From: Nemophila menziesii | Lineage: Eukaryota > Streptophyta > Magnoliopsida > Boraginales > Hydrophyllaceae | Length of the DNA stretch: 64,000 nucleotides | NCBI GenBank assembly: GCA_029959085.1 | Contig: JARWIR010000031.1 | Coordinates: 7,688,001-7,752,000 of the forward strand | Reading direction: 5' to 3' | In this document: positions 32,494 to 44,457 of the stretch, piece by piece | How the letters are laid out: each line of letters opens with the position of its first letter | Position numbering within the stretch: position 1 is the stretch's first letter | Made by a program: the position numbers and the translations under genes | Notes under the pieces: model-generated | The model's database searches: none | Told to the model about the DNA's origin: nothing | What the model saw: the letters and a program-made list of their open reading frames with translations, nothing else

Positions 32494-34555
32494 TGATCAA
32501 CTCACCATTCTCAACATCAATTAGTGTACGCCCCGTGGCTAAGAATGGTCTACCCAAGATGATGGGGACATTCTTATCCGCGTCGTAGTCAAGAATAATA
32601 AAATCGCAAGGAAAAATAAAGGAGCCAGCTTGAACTAAAACATCTTCAATTTTACCTATTGGTCGTGAGAGGGAGCGATCCGCCATTTGTAGTACCACAG
32701 ATGTGGGTACTACTTCTCCAATATTAAGCTTCTCGAATAGGGATCTAGGCATGAGATTGATGCTCGCGCCTAAATCACATAATGCTTTCCCGGTCCAACT
32801 ATCTCCAATGCCGATAGGAATTGTAAAACTTCCGGGATCTTCCAATTTTGGTGGTAACTCACTTTGACATATAGCACTGCACTACCTAGGTAATCCAATT
32901 GGTTCCCCAGTCTCTATACTTCGCTTGTTGGAGAGAATGACTTTCATGAATTTCATATAGGTTGGCATCCTCTTGAGAGCTTCAACAAGTGGTATATTAA
33001 CTTCCAACTTCTTCAACATGTCAATGAACTTCTTGAATTCCAGGTCATTATCCTTCTTTCTAACACGTGAAGGGTATGGTGGTGGAGGGCGTGTATTGAG
33101 TTCCACTGGTTTTCTGGTCTTTTCAGGTGTCTCGGCTTCGACACTCTTTGGTTTAACTACCTCCTCAACTGTATCTTTGATTATTTCTTCCACCCTTTGT
33201 TCGGGAATAGGAATTGGTTCTTGTTCTGGTTCTGGTCTTGGGGAAGGTAGTTGTTTTCCACTTCGCAACTCAACTGCATGGCAAGAATCGTGTCTAGGAG
33301 CAATAGTATTACTTGGGAGTTGCCCATTTGATCTAGTTTGTAATGTACTCGCCATCTGTGAGATAGTATGCTCTAGTTGCTTGATAATCTTCTCCTGGGT
33401 TCGAACTTTCTGTTGGTTATGACTCATTTTGTTCTCAAATGTTTGCATTAAGTTAGCCATACTCGAACCTAAGCTCTGGAGTTGTTCTTGTTTTGCCAAT
33501 TGCATCGATTGTTTCGGTGGATCTTTCTTTGGTTCTTGACAAGCTTTAACAATGGGTGCCTTTTTCTGATTAGGTTGTGGTGGATTATAAGATTGAAGTT
33601 GGGGTTGATGATAAGTTTCTTGCTTTCTGACCCAACTCTTTTGTTGTGGAGGTTGTTGATAATTAGTGTAGCTTTCTTGAGGACAAGCATAACCATTAGA
33701 GTAATAGTTATCTTGAGGATATTGAACGGAAGCTACTGCTGGATTATTCATACACCCTTCCCACACATGATTTATTGATCCACAACCAGGACACGAAGGA
33801 ATTGTACGTACTGTATTCACCTGAGCAATTATTCGGGCTTGTTCTTTTAGCTATTCGAGTTGTTTAGCCTATTCTTTAAGCTTCAGAGATTCTGAAGTGT
33901 CCTCCTTTGCTGATTTCTTTGGCCAACTTCTCTCGTTCTCAATAATTCTTTCCATCCACAACTCAGCTTCTTCAGGACCTAGTAACACAAAACCTGTGTT
34001 TCCCAACGAATCTGCTTTTTCTCTTGATTTATCATTAAGGCCTCCATAAAACAAGGTTAAATAATATTCCGGCGAGGATCTATGATAGGGACATCTCGCC
34101 TTCTTCTCTGTAAATCGTAACCATGCTTCACCCAAACTCTCTTCCTCTTTTTGTATAAATTGTTCAAGCTCCAACATATCTTTTAAACGTCTACTAACCG
34201 GATAGAAATGGTCTAGGAATCTTGCTTGAAGCTTGTCCCAATCTGGAATAACATGAGGGTATTGGGTGTCATGCCAATCGCTTGCACATCCGGTCAAGAA
34301 GAACTGGAACATCAGGTAATATACTTGCTCCCTAGTAACTCCTCTTACGATATAAGCATCACAGATTTGCATGAATTTCTGAATATATCGGATCGGATCT
34401 TGATGTGCAACTCTGCTGAATAATCCATGAGATGCAAATTGAGTTAGCATCCCAGGATCAGGTTTAAATTTCGCGGCTTGGATTTTTGGAGCTCGAATTC
34501 CTCGTGGCTCCACTCTGAACTCGATGGGTAGCTCAAGTCTCCTTAGGTTCTCCAT
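32494..34555 (-). pseudogene. gag-protease of R7, outer truncated copy
   Basis: Same frame throughout from ATG 34555 (MENLRRLELPIEF), with stops at 33869-33871 and one more just below it, and at 32882-32884. It has capsid motifs, the zinc knuckle CPGCGSINHVWEGC, a Q/P-rich region, the LRSGKQLPSPRP linker and the protease ALCDLGASINLMPRS (D-L-G-A-S active site). The sequence then breaks into filler at 32494, so RT onward is absent. Compared with 42164-44332, each copy has its own set of stops: the TAG at 43343 is CAG here, while the two stops near 33850-33870 are sense codons in the other copy. Confidence 0.9.
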
Positions 34556-34656
34556 CTGTAACTAAATCTGAAAAACAAAAACTAAAAACAAAAGCGTAAA
34601 ATAGAACTAACTAAAAATAAAAGTACAAGATATATGCACAAGGACTAACGATGTAG

Positions 34657-34674
34657 TCCCCGGCAGCGGCGCCA
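34657..34674 (-). other. Primer-binding site of R7 (left unit)
   Basis: Minus-strand TGGCGCCGCTGCCGGGGA, 6 nt after the LTR end at 34681. It is identical to the PBS of R9. Confidence 0.9.
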
Positions 34675-34680
34675 AAAACT

Positions 34681-36159
34681 TGGTGGGCCTAGGGTGTGAT
34701 AAAATAAGGTATAAATAAAGTGCAAAAACACCCTAGAACTACACGGTTCTGCAAGTATACAGATCGTATGCAAGTTTTAGATTTAGATTCGTTCCGCAGA
34801 GACTACAGAGGTTAGGAGAATCTTATGCAAATACCAAGTGCAAATAAATTAAAGATAGAACAACTAAACGCAAATAAAAGTAAAGACAAATAAAGATGGA
34901 TTGATAAGTAATTAACTAAACTAAAAATAAGAATTAAAAGACAGAAAATAAATATGAAAGAGAAGTGATATTAGAATATAGCTCAAGTTATTAGCATGTA
35001 ATCCCCACTAGTTTTGCCGTTCTAAACATGTAAGGGTGAATTATGTAGTATTTCCCTAATCGGTCCCAGTTCGCTATCGGTAGTTTAAAATAGGATTTAC
35101 CTGTGTCAATAAGGCTTCCTAAGCAAACTTTTCCTGTAATCGGTAAATGGTCACAAGAACTAAACCATAGTGATTATCTAGCTAGGTTGGGTTGTCAGAT
35201 CATACCTAATACTAGACGTTATGTGCTAAACGTGTAATTAAACACCGTTTTCAATGGTATCCTAATTACTAGATGGTAATTCTATATGGCGGCCGTCCAC
35301 AAGAATACAGAATATAAATCCGAACACATAAACAGAGAATAAAAACTATAATTCTATTTAAAACATTGAATTCCCAAATTAGATAGATGTCAATCAAAAC
35401 TAGGGTTCATACATTAATGCTAAAAACTTAAGCTAAAGAAATTTAGTTCATGAAAGAAAAGAAAGAAATTACAAATCTAAAGGTAGAAGAAGACATTGTT
35501 GATGACAGCTCCTTCCAGACTTCTCTCTTGTGTTGTAAGCTTCCTCTTGGTTTAAGGTTTCACCAAGGATGATTTAAGAGTATTAAGAGGCTGTATTTAT
35601 AGTGTATAGGTTGACCTAATTCGTTTCTTGGGGATAACTCTAAGTAATGGACTCCTAGCCCAACTCAAATTCGTAAGATAAACACTGCTGGACCGTTTTG
35701 AGCATATCTTCTTCGTTATTGGTCGGATTGAGCTCCATGAGATACCAAAAGAATCGCAACAGAAATATCTTGACCCTATAGAAGGAAATTACCAAATTCG
35801 GCCTATTTCTTAGGTAAAAACGCATATCTTTGGACGTGTATGCAGAATCCCATATTTTAGGCAGCTTTTCCTTTTCCATCTTTTTAGCCTTTGTTTCCTT
35901 ATCTCCAATTTCCATGAAAATCTCTTTCCATAAGTTGTTGTCTTTGACTTGGACTCTAATTAATTTCCATAATTATCTTTAAAGCTTCACACTAAATAAA
36001 CAATTAAACCCAATATGCTCAAAAAATAATAATTCTACAAATCAAGACCCAAAATAGGAAAGTGCACTAAATTAAGCTAAAATCAACCTATAAACTAATA
36101 AATAAGCCTAAAATGATGTCTCATGAGTATATTTTATTATCACAAATGAGGAGACATCA
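34681..36159 (-). mobile_element. R7 LTR, left full copy
   Basis: Minus-strand TGATGTCTCC (36159) to GGCCCACCA (34681), 1479 bp. TATA box (minus strand) TATAAATA at 35594-35601. It differs from 44458-45937 at about 12-15 positions by eye. It is the 3' LTR of the complete unit and also lies before the PBS of the outer gag copy. Confidence 0.93.
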
Positions 36160-37584
36160 AGACCCCCACGTCAAAGTTGTATCGTCTCGATACAATAAAA
36201 GTAAAGAACAGTAGGGTAGTAAAAAATAAACAAGAAGAAGTCGGAGGAGAACAAGAACAAAATATAATGAATGATCCTAGAGCATAAAATCCAAAAATCT
36301 CATGTAGTAATGCTCCAGAAATAATGCACAAATATGCCTACTATACATGTAATCAACAATCCATAAATTCAAGTTAAGATTAATTTCGCAATGCCAGAAG
36401 GAGAGGATGATAACTTAGTTCAGGTTAATGGCTATAGGTTGTTCATAGGTCCCAAATATAGCATCCAATGGTCCACTTACCTACTACCTAATAGCTCAAT
36501 TGTTTCTCCACCTAGTAGTTAGAAATCCTAAGGTCTTGGTTATAACTTGGCTTAAGGACGGGTGTGGTATATTTGGATAATGAAAAGTGAGCTTTTGGCT
36601 CTCTCCTTACTAGCCATCAACGAATCGCCCTAGAGCTTGAGTTTTCACTCGAAGATGTTCTCACTCAACCCAATTTTCTATGCTTTTTAATGTGCATCCC
36701 TAATAATCCCAATTAAAACCTTTGATGATATAAAATCCACTTTGCCGGTCCGAATATATATTTTCTTTTTAATTCAATTTTTCTCTGTTGTATAGTTATG
36801 ATTCTCTTTTGATGTTGAGATATCACACTATTTTTTCATATATATATTCTTTTTATGCCCTTGTTGGCAAAATTAGCTCGTGGCTTCTTTTTCATTCACT
36901 ATTACCCCGACAAAGGGTTACAATAATAACAATTTATCATCAATAAAATCACAAAGATAATTCCCAATTCCCAAAGTTCCCTAATGATGAAACCCAAAAC
37001 CCCAAACTCAAGCTCTAAAACGAGTTGTCTCAGGTTTTGCGATTTGAGTGCGGGTCATATAGATAAGTCCTATAAACTAAGGTATGGATTATAATGTGTT
37101 TCAAATAAAAAGGCTTTAGAAAGGCTCAGAGGGGCTAAGACGGATAAATAACAATAATATTAAACAAAAGGGTGAGAAAGTCTAAAGGCTTCAAGTGTTT
37201 TATCATGAAAGAACTGCCTTAGTCATTTTTCTAACTACCGGATTTCGTTACGTTTTCATTATTAGTTCATAGACAAGTGGGTTTTCAACTAATTTTAAAC
37301 CTCACGTTCTACACACCAAATAACTATTCCTAAGTTTCAACGTGATTTCTTAGCATTTCTCATTAACTTTTCTATCCTTTATTTCCTGTTTTCATACATG
37401 CATGTAAACAAATTTGTTTGCATCTTTCAAAAGCATACTACTTACTGTCATTGACCTAATAAAATCATGCTCAAATAGGTACATTCAAGATATTCTATGC
37501 CTTAATTCAACCTAAAAATTTTAAATTGTATGCAAAAACGAAAAGAAGATGAGGACAACGAATCCCCACCCCCAACTCAAAAGT

Positions 37585-37604
37585 GAGCCGTGTCCCCACG
37601 ACTC
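37585..37604 (-). other. Hairpin II of R7 (left copy)
   Basis: Minus strand GAGTCGTG-GGGA-CACGGCTC: 8 bp with one G-U and a GNRA loop. The same sequence is at 47363-47382. Confidence 0.6.
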
Positions 37605-37682
37605 GAAAAAGACTCAAGCATGGAATAAAATTTAAAATAAAACTAACTAAACTCCCTAATGCATACAAGCTATTAAGAAAAA

Positions 37683-38125
37683 TTAGAATGACCTACCTGG
37701 CTGGCCATAGAGATCCATCATATCATCCTCGTCATCCGAAGGATCGGTATAATCATCAACATCCTTATACAAGGTCAAATCTTCTACTTGTGATTCCAAC
37801 TGCATGATTTCTATCCAAAGGTCTTTGTTATCTTCACGTAATCTTTCAACTTCGTTCTGTAACTTGAGAGCCCAAGGAGGAAGATCATAGACAATTTCAT
37901 AGGAAGAGGTAGAAGAACCTTGGTCTTGGATTTTTATTTTCTTCAAAGGCCTCCTTGATGGTATGGACATTCTAGCAGTTAATCTCTTCTTTGGTAGTGG
38001 TTGTGCTGGTGCCTTTTCTTTTGATTCTTCAGAAACCTCATCAAGATTGATGGGTTTTTCAATGGTGGCTCCAGGCAATTTCTTATTCTTCCCAAGTATT
38101 GAGCACTTTCTTGTATTCCATAGCT
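37683..38125 (-). pseudogene. Extra 3' ORF of R7, left copy, frameshifted
   Basis: Same protein as 47461-47937 (described there). Here two bases are missing in the CTTTCTCTTGT run (near 38105), so the N-terminal ~27 codons are out of frame, and one residue differs (SSY for SSS). Its position after pol matches the extra or env-like ORF of Athila elements. It has no signal peptide or membrane segment. Confidence 0.7.
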
Positions 38126-38504
38126 TCAGATCTGTTAGTCATGCTTGATTTACCCACAACTCAAGTTATACCAAGGATGGATTAAAAGTTTAAGGACAAG
38201 TTGGTGTAGCTTGATGTTGTTGCTTGGAATTGATGAAAGAGAAAGGTTATTTGATTGATCTTGGAAGAACTCTTTAAAGCTTGTTGAATTTGATGGTGTA
38301 GTGTGATGAATTTGATGAAGAAATTGTGTTTATGGAAGATGTAGGAGAGGATTTGATGAGTTGTTGTGTTAATTGTGAAGGTTTGCACAAGCTTTAAGAT
38401 GTATATATAGGGTTTGGGTCTGAAAAATCCGTGTATGGAAGGCTAGGGTTAATCTCATAAGGTAAGAGTTTGATTAGGAAAAGAATTCCTTCACAAACCG
38501 CCTC

Positions 38505-38860
38505 TCTGCGGTGTACCGGACGAAACCTGCGGTGTACCGGACTCTACAGCTCTTCAAATTTTTGTCCACTGGATAATACCCGAGCTAGCACCCCGTGGCA
38601 CGTGTTTTGGGCGTGCGGACTAGGGTGCGGTGCAGGGGGTAGCCCGCGGATGCTCCTTCAAAAAACACGTGGTAGCCGACCCGTGGTACGGGTTTTGGGC
38701 GTGCGGACTAGGGTCCGGTGTACCGCACCTTCAGGTCCAATTTTTCTTGCTTTCTGGATGAAACCCGTGGTACCCGACCCGTGGTACGGGTTTTCTGGGC
38801 ACGGTGCATCCCTGCGGACCATGGGGTAGTCCGTGGGGTAGTCCGCGCCAGGTCTTGAAT
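38505..38860 (-). repeat. GC-rich palindrome array (R7, left copy)
   Basis: Three units with CGGTGTACCG or GGGTAGTCCG sites and CCCGTGGTACGGG palindromes (for example 38680-38695 and 38778-38793). The unit spacing is about 100 bp. It is more diverged from the GGTATACC form than the arrays of R6 or R9. Confidence 0.75.
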
Positions 38861-39018
38861 TCCTCCAGTTTTTTTTTTTTGACCCCAAACTCGTTTCCTG
38901 CACAATAACACACTACCTTTCTCTCCTATTAGCTTGTAAACATAGTTAAAAATATACACTAACTTAAAATTATACACTACAAAGCAAAAAAAAACTAATC
39001 TAAAAAGTAATTAAACAA

Positions 39019-39070
39019 GGGGTGTCTCCCAAGAGCACTTTTGTTTAACGTCTTTGAGTTAGACGTGTAC
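39019..39070 (-). other. Conserved post-ORF motif (R7, left copy)
   Basis: Minus-strand ACACGTCTAACTCAAAGACG, then TTAAACAAAAGTGCTCTTGG, then GAGACACCCC. It lies directly after the integrase stop and is repeated at 48797-48847. Confidence 0.7.
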
Positions 39071-39076
39071 CTCAGG

Positions 39077-40291
39077 CTAAGCGCATTCAACGAGATGGAT
39101 TGTCTCCTCTCGCCCAAAGTCCTCACTGTCATGGTATCTCTTCAAACGCTGGCCATTCACCATGAATGTCCGTTGCTCGGTTGGATTTTCAATTTCAATC
39201 GCTCCATGAGGTGTGACTTTAGTGACAATGTAAGGTCCTCCCCAACGGGATTTAAGCTTTCCTGGGTAGTTCGAAAATCGAGAGTTGTATAATAAAACTT
39301 TCTGTCCTATCTCGAAATTCTTTGGACGGAGTCGTTTATCATGCCATCGCTTTGTTTTCTCCTTGTAGAGGCGTGAATTTTCATAGGCAAGATAACGAAA
39401 CTCCTCCAACTCGTTCAATTGCATCATCCTTTGCTTCCCGGCCAAGTCTGGGTCTAGATTCAGAGTTTTAATAGCCCAGTAGGCTCGAGCTTCAAGTTCA
39501 ATCGGTAGATGACATGCTTTGCCGTAGACCATGCGATATGGAGATGCCCCAACTGGTGTTTTAAATGCTGTTCTGTAAGCCCAGAGAGCATCATCTAGCT
39601 TTAAAGACCAATCTTTCCTCGATTTACTCACGGTCTTCTCAGGAATAGATTTGATTTCCCGGTTGGAAACTTCAACTTGACCGTTAGTTTGTGGGTGATA
39701 ACCGGTTGAAGTGCGGTGTTTCACTCCAAACTTTCGAAGAAAATTTCTCAGGGGAGCATTAAGAAAATGGGAACCTTTATCGCTGATTAGAAAACGTGGC
39801 GTACCATGTCTTGAAAAGATGTTTGATTTTAAGAACTTAATCACGGTTTGAGCATCGTTCTTTGGTGTTGCCACTGCTTCTACCCATTTTGATACATAGT
39901 CTACCGCAAGCAAAATATAAAGATTTCCATAGGAAGTGATGAAAGGTCCCAAGAAATCTATTCCCCATACATCAAAGATTTCAACTTCAAGAATATTATT
40001 AAGCGGCATCGCGTCTCTTTTTGATATGTTGCCAGTGTGCTGGCATCTGTGACATGACTGGACAAAATGATGACAATCTTTGTGTATGGTAGGCCAATAG
40101 AACCCGGATTGAAGAATTTTAGCTGCGGTTCTATCGCCCTTAAAGTGACCTCCATAAGGTGAACTATGACAACTTTCAATGATCTTCTCCATTTCACCTT
40201 CATGTACACATCTTCTAACCACTTGGTCACTACAAATCTTCCATAGATATGGTTCATCCCAATAATACTGTTTGGCCTGGTGATTCAATCT
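39077..40291 (-). CDS. R7 integrase (C-terminal part of pol), separated by a stop
   Basis: About 404 codons in the gag-pol frame. Counting from the residue after the TTG codon at 40288: zinc-binding H41, H48, C79, C82 (HSSPYGGH ... CHRC), then the catalytic D111 (WGIDFLGPF), D170 (LISDKGSHF) and E206 ([15 protein letters not shown]), with exactly 35 residues between D170 and E206. The C-terminal domain has [14 protein letters not shown] (GPY motif). There is no chromodomain, as expected for the Athila/Tat side of Ty3/gypsy. It would insert element cDNA into the genome. It is cut off from RT by a TAA at 40292-40294; the sister copy has CAA there, so a single C-to-T change made the stop. Confidence 0.92.
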   Translation of the reverse strand, partial: RLNHQAKQYYWDEPYLWKICSDQVVRRCVHEGEMEKIIESCHSSPYGGHFKGDRTAAKILQSGFYWPTIHKDCHHFVQSCHRCQHTGNISKRDAMPLNNILEVEIFDVWGIDFLGPFITSYGNLYILLAVDYVSKWVEAVATPKNDAQTVIKFLKSNIFSRHGTPRFLISDKGSHFLNAPLRNFLRKFGVKHRTSTGYHPQTNGQVEVSNREIKSIPEKTVSKSRKDWSLKLDDALWAYRTAFKTPVGASPYRMVYGKACHLPIELEARAYWAIKTLNLDPDLAGKQRMMQLNELEEFRYLAYENSRLYKEKTKRWHDKRLRPKNFEIGQKVLLYNSRFSNYPGKLKSRWGGPYIVTKVTPHGAIEIENPTEQRTFMVNGQRLKRYHDSEDFGREETIHLVECA

Positions 40292-42055
40292 TTATCTTTG
40301 TTGTGGGTGGAAATCTTTGGGAAAGACTCCACTTACAATGAGGTTGACTAGATCTGCATACCATGGCACAAAAGCATGTTTAATAGCAAAAAGTTGTTCA
40401 TCAGGGAATACCTCTTTAACCAACAATGGTTCTTTGTTCGCATCAGATCCTTCGAGCCTTGATAAATGATCAGCAACTTGATTATCGCATCCCTTTCGGT
40501 CTCGAATATCTATGTCGAATTCTTGAAGTAACAGTACCCATCTTATAAGACGCGGCTTAGCGTCCTTTTTCTCCATGAGGTACCTAATAGCTGAATGGTC
40601 CGTGTATACAACAGTTTTCTTCCCAACCAGATAGGGACGAAATTTATCAAAAGCATAAACCACGGCTAACATCTCTTTCTCTGTTACTGTATAATTCATC
40701 TGGGCAGCGTTGAAAGTCTTACTTGCATAATAAATCGTGTGGAAAATCTTGTCTTTCCTCTGTCCCAACACAACACCCATAGCGTGATCACTAGCATCGC
40801 ACATAAGTTCAAACGAAGCTTTCCAATCAGGAGGTATAACAATAGGTGTGGAGATCAGTTTCTCTTTAATCGTCAAGAACGCTTGAAGACAGTCTTCAGT
40901 AAAATTAAAAGGAGTATCCTTTTCAAGTAAAGAGCAAAGCGGTTTGGCGATCTTGGAGAAATCTTTAATAAACCTTCGATAAAATCCTGCGTGACCCAAG
41001 AAACTTCTCACTGTTTTAACAGAAACTGGAGGTGGTAGTGTTTTGATAACTTCAATTTTAGCACGATCAACCTCCATCCCTGCCTTCGAAACTTTATGTC
41101 CCAACACAATTCCCTCTTGAACCATGAAGTGGCATTTTTCCCAATTAAGCACAAGATCTTTTTCTCTACATCTCACAAGGACTTTCTCAAGATTATTCAA
41201 ACAATCGTCAAAACTATCTCCAAACACAGAAAAATCATCCATGAAAACCTCCAAATATTTATCAATCATGTCCCAAAATATAGCCATCATGCACCTCTGG
41301 AACGTGGCAAGTGCATTGCATAAACCAAACGGCATTCTTCTATAAGCAAAACTACCAAACGGACATGTAAAAGTTGTTTTGTGTTGATCGAGGGGATCCA
41401 CACAAATCTGATTATAACCCGAATATCCGTCAAGGAAACAATAATATTCTCTCCCTGCGAGTTTGTCTAGAATCTTATCAATGAATGGTAGCGGGAAGTG
41501 ATCTTTCTTTGTTGCCTTGTTCAGTCTTCGGTAATCCATGCACACTCGCCACCCTACAACTGGTCTTGATGGTATGGCTTCGCCTTGATCATTAAGGATG
41601 GTAGTGATACCTCCTTTCTTCGGAACGCATTGTACTGGACTAACCCAATCACTGCTAGCAATCGGATAGATAATTCCTGCATCCAACAACTTGATAACTT
41701 CCTTCCTCACCACTTCTTTCATAGCTGACATGAGCCTTCTCTGTCCCTCTATAGATCGCCCACCTTCGTTCTCAAGAATGATTTTGTGTTTGCAAACGGA
41801 AGGACTAATTCCCTTGATGTCGGCAATAGTCCATCCGATTGTTTCTTTGTTTGCGCGAAGTACTTGAAGTAGCTTCTCCTCTTGAGGACCTGAAAGGTTA
41901 GCAGAAATAATAACAGGCAAAGTTTTTTTCATACCTAGATATGCATAGCGTAGATGATCTGGAAGTGGTTTTTCTTCGAGAACAGGTGGACATATTATAG
42001 ATGGTTGTTTCATTGGTTCAATGTCACCTGGTTCTCGAAGTAGTTCTCGCACATT
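40292..42055 (-). CDS. R7 reverse transcriptase-RNase H (central pol)
   Basis: 586 open codons in the gag-pol frame. [17 protein letters not shown], the [12 protein letters not shown] block, [11 protein letters not shown], the catalytic [10 protein letters not shown] near residues 269-278 (F-x-D-D) and [16 protein letters not shown]. RNase [19 protein letters not shown], then [16 protein letters not shown] and [11 protein letters not shown]. All key residues I can place are present. Upstream lies TGA 42056-42058 and downstream TAA 40292-40294, so it is not expressed as part of one polyprotein unless those are read through. It is the only RT in the window. Non-autonomous R4, R5 and R6 would need an enzyme like this. 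Confidence 0.93.
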   Translation of the reverse strand, partial: NVRELLREPGDIEPMKQPSIICPPVLEEKPLPDHLRYAYLGMKKTLPVIISANLSGPQEEKLLQVLRANKETIGWTIADIKGISPSVCKHKIILENEGGRSIEGQRRLMSAMKEVVRKEVIKLLDAGIIYPIASSDWVSPVQCVPKKGGITTILNDQGEAIPSRPVVGWRVCMDYRRLNKATKKDHFPLPFIDKILDKLAGREYYCFLDGYSGYNQICVDPLDQHKTTFTCPFGSFAYRRMPFGLCNALATFQRCMMAIFWDMIDKYLEVFMDDFSVFGDSFDDCLNNLEKVLVRCREKDLVLNWEKCHFMVQEGIVLGHKVSKAGMEVDRAKIEVIKTLPPPVSVKTVRSFLGHAGFYRRFIKDFSKIAKPLCSLLEKDTPFNFTEDCLQAFLTIKEKLISTPIVIPPDWKASFELMCDASDHAMGVVLGQRKDKIFHTIYYASKTFNAAQMNYTVTEKEMLAVVYAFDKFRPYLVGKKTVVYTDHSAIRYLMEKKDAKPRLIRWVLLLQEFDIDIRDRKGCDNQVADHLSRLEGSDANKEPLLVKEVFPDEQLFAIKHAFVPWYADLVNLIVSGVFPKDFHPQQR

Positions 42056-43342
42056 TCATCCTAATGCAGCAACATCTTCAAGGGGAATCTCGAGTTCCTC
42101 TAGTGATTCAAGTGCTAAGGCTTCGTCATGATCATCATCTAAGCTTGCTTCATTGAAGACTTCTTAAGCGATTTTTCCGATGACATCTATTTTGAAGCAT
42201 TCATTTTTTGACTTTGGTAATTTCATAGCCTGAAACACATTGAATCGTATCTGTTCGCCTTGTACTCTCATGATCAACTCACCATTCTCAACATCAATTA
42301 GTGTACGCCCCGTGGCTAAGAATGGTCTACCCAAGATGATGGGGACATTCTTATCCGCGTCGTAGTCAAGAATAATAAAATCGCAAGGAAAAATAAAGGA
42401 GCCAGCTTGAACTAAAACATCTTCAATTTTACCTATTGGTCGTGAGAGGGAGCGATCCGCCATTTGTAGTACCACAGATGTGGGTACTACTTCTCCAATA
42501 TTAAGCTTCTCGAACAGGGATCTAGGCATGAGATTGATGCTCGCGCCTAAATCACATAATGCTTTCCCGGTCCAACTATCTCCAATGCCGATAGGAATTG
42601 TAAAACTTCTGGGATCTTCCAATTTTGGTGGTAACTCACTTTGACATATAGCACTGCACTCCCTAGGTAATCCAATTTGTTCCCCAGTCTCTATACTTCG
42701 CTTGTTGGAGAGAATGTCTTTCATGAATTTCATATAGGTTGGCATCCTCTTGAGAGCTTCAACAAGTGGTATATTAACTTCCAACTTCTTCAACATGTCA
42801 ATGAACTTCTTGAATTCCAGGTCATTATCTTTCTTTCTAACACGTGAAGGGTATGGTGGTGAAGGGCGTGTATTGAGTTCCACTGGTTTTCTGGTCTTTT
42901 CAGGTGTCTCGGCTTGGACACTCTTTGGTTTAACTACCTCCTCAACTGTATCTTTGATTATTTCTTCCACCCTTTGTTCGGGAATAGGAATCGGTTCTTG
43001 TTCTGGTTCTGGTATTGGGGGAGGTAGTTGTTTTCCACTTCGCAACTCAACTGCATGGCAAGAATCGTCTCTAGGAGCAATAGTATCACTTGGGAGTTGC
43101 CCATTTGGTCGAGTTTGTAATGTACTCGCCATCTGTGCGATAGTATGCTCTAGTTGCTTGATAATCTTCTCCTGGGTTCGAACTTTCTGTTGGTTATGAC
43201 TCATTTTGTTCTCAAATGTTTGCATTAATTTAGCCATACTCGAACCTAAGATCTGGAGTTGTTCTTGTTTTGCCAATTGCATCGATTGTTTCGGTGGATC
43301 TTTCTTTGGTTCTTGACAAGCTTTAACAATGGGTGCCTTTTT
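42056..43342 (-). pseudogene. R7 Gag C-terminal region and protease
   Basis: Continues the gag frame after the TAG at 43343-43345. The first part is Q-rich with a possible coiled coil (MQTFENKMSHNQQKVRTQEK), then VELRSGKQLPPPIPEPEQEP, then VEALKRMPTYMKFMKDILSN and the protease ALCDLGASINLMPRSLFEKL with VPIILGRPFLATGRTLID. TAA at 42164-42166 and TGA at 42056-42058 bracket 35 acidic codons before RT. The D-L-G-A-S active site is intact. The protease would cut the Gag-Pol polyprotein. Confidence 0.88.
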
Positions 43343-44332
43343 CTAATTAGGTTGTGGTGGATTATAAGTTTGAAGTTGGGGTTGATGATAAGTTTCTTGC
43401 TTTCTGACCCAACTCTTTTGTTGTGGAGGTTGTTGATAATTAGTGTAGCTTTCTTGAGGACAAGCATAACCATTAGAGTAATAGTTATCTTGACGATATT
43501 GAACGGAAGCTACTGCTGGATTATTCATACACCCTTCCCACACATGATTTATTGATCCACAACCAGGACACGAAGGAATTGTACGTACTGTATTCACCTG
43601 AGCAATTATTCGGGCTTGTTCTTTTAGCTCTTCGAGTTGTTTAGCCAATTCTTTAAGCTTCAGAGATTCTGAAGTGTCCTCCTTTGCTGATTTCTTTGGC
43701 CAACTTCTCTCGTTCTCAAGAATTCTTTCCATCCCCAACTCAGCTTCTTCAGGACCTAGTAACACAAAACCTGCGTTTCCCAACGAATCTGCTTTTTCTC
43801 TTAATTTATCATTAAGGCCTCCATAAAACAAGGTTAAATAATATTCCGGCGAGGATCTATGATAGGGACATCTCGCCTTCTTCTCTGTAAATCGTAACCA
43901 TGCTTCACCCAAACTCTCTTCCTCTTTTTGTATAAATTGTTCAAGCTCCAACATATCTTTTAAACGTCTACTAACCGGATAGAAATGGTCTAGGAATCTT
44001 GCTTGAAGCTTGTCCCAATCTGGAATAACATGAGGGTATTGGGTGTCATACCAATCGCTTGCACATCCGGTCAAGAAGAACTGGAACATCAGGTAATATA
44101 CTTGCTCCCTAGTAACTCCTCTTGCGATATAAGCATCACAGATTTGCATGAATTTCTGAATATATCGGATCGGATCTTGATGTGAAACTCCGCTGAATAA
44201 TCCATGAGATGCAAATTGAGTTAGCATCCCAGGATCAGGTTTAAATTTCGCGGCTTGGATTTTTGGAGCTCGAATTCCTCGTGGCTCCACTCTGAACTCG
44301 ATTGGTAGCTCAAGTCTCCTTAGGTTCTCCAT
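43343..44332 (-). CDS. R7 Gag (capsid and nucleocapsid), 329 codons
   Basis: ATG at 44332 (MENLRRLELPIEF), about 100 nt after the PBS. The retrotransposon Gag region has KFKPDPGMLTQFASHGLF, KFMQICDAYIARGVTREQ, ASDWYDTQYPHVIPDWDKL and FLDHFYPVSRRLKDMLELEQ. A K/E-rich helix (ESLKLKELAKQLEELKEQ) comes before the zinc knuckle CPGCGSINHVWEGC (CX2CX4HX4C, near residues 255-270). A Y/Q/N-rich tail follows. It ends at TAG 43343-43345, a CAG in the outer copy. It would form the cytoplasmic particle and bind element RNA. From 44332 to 39077 the whole of gag-pol is one frame of 1752 codons with four premature stops, so one precursor is inferred. Confidence 0.92.
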   Translation of the reverse strand: MENLRRLELPIEFRVEPRGIRAPKIQAAKFKPDPGMLTQFASHGLFSGVSHQDPIRYIQKFMQICDAYIARGVTREQVYYLMFQFFLTGCASDWYDTQYPHVIPDWDKLQARFLDHFYPVSRRLKDMLELEQFIQKEEESLGEAWLRFTEKKARCPYHRSSPEYYLTLFYGGLNDKLREKADSLGNAGFVLLGPEEAELGMERILENERSWPKKSAKEDTSESLKLKELAKQLEELKEQARIIAQVNTVRTIPSCPGCGSINHVWEGCMNNPAVASVQYRQDNYYSNGYACPQESYTNYQQPPQQKSWVRKQETYHQPQLQTYNPPQPN

Positions 44333-44433
44333 CTGTAACTAAATCTGAAAAACAAAAACTAAAAACAAAAGCGTAAAATAGAACTAACTAAAAATAAAAG
44401 TACAAGATATATGAACAAGGACTAACGATGTAG

Positions 44434-44451
44434 TCCCCGGCAGCGGCGCCC
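44434..44451 (-). other. Primer-binding site of R7 (complete unit)
   Basis: Minus-strand GGGCGCCGCTGCCGGGGA. The first base is G where the left unit has T. It lies 6 nt after the LTR end at 44458. Confidence 0.88.
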
Positions 44452-44457
44452 AAAACT

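Larger units (their letters stand above)
36160..39018 (-). other. R7 3' noncoding region, left copy
   Basis: PPT on the minus strand at 36160-36172 (GACGTGGGGGTCT, one change from its sister). Hairpin III is at 36639-36650, the complementary 9-mers near 36743-36751 and 36905-36913 (one G-U), and hairpin II at 37585-37604. The decayed ORF is at 37683-38115 and the palindrome array at 38505-38860. PPT-like 11-mers occur near 36990, 37566 and 38881. 38120-38500 is AT-rich with no gene seen. Confidence 0.78.

Noticed and set aside
39041..39292. Plus-strand 83-codon frame, repeated at 48819-49070
   Set aside because: Antisense of the integrase C-terminus; identical in both copies because the copies are recent.
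42750..43199. Plus-strand open frame of 149 codons, repeated at 32973-33422
   Set aside because: Antisense of the R7 gag linker and protease region. The composition mirrors the sense frame, and it has no independent features.
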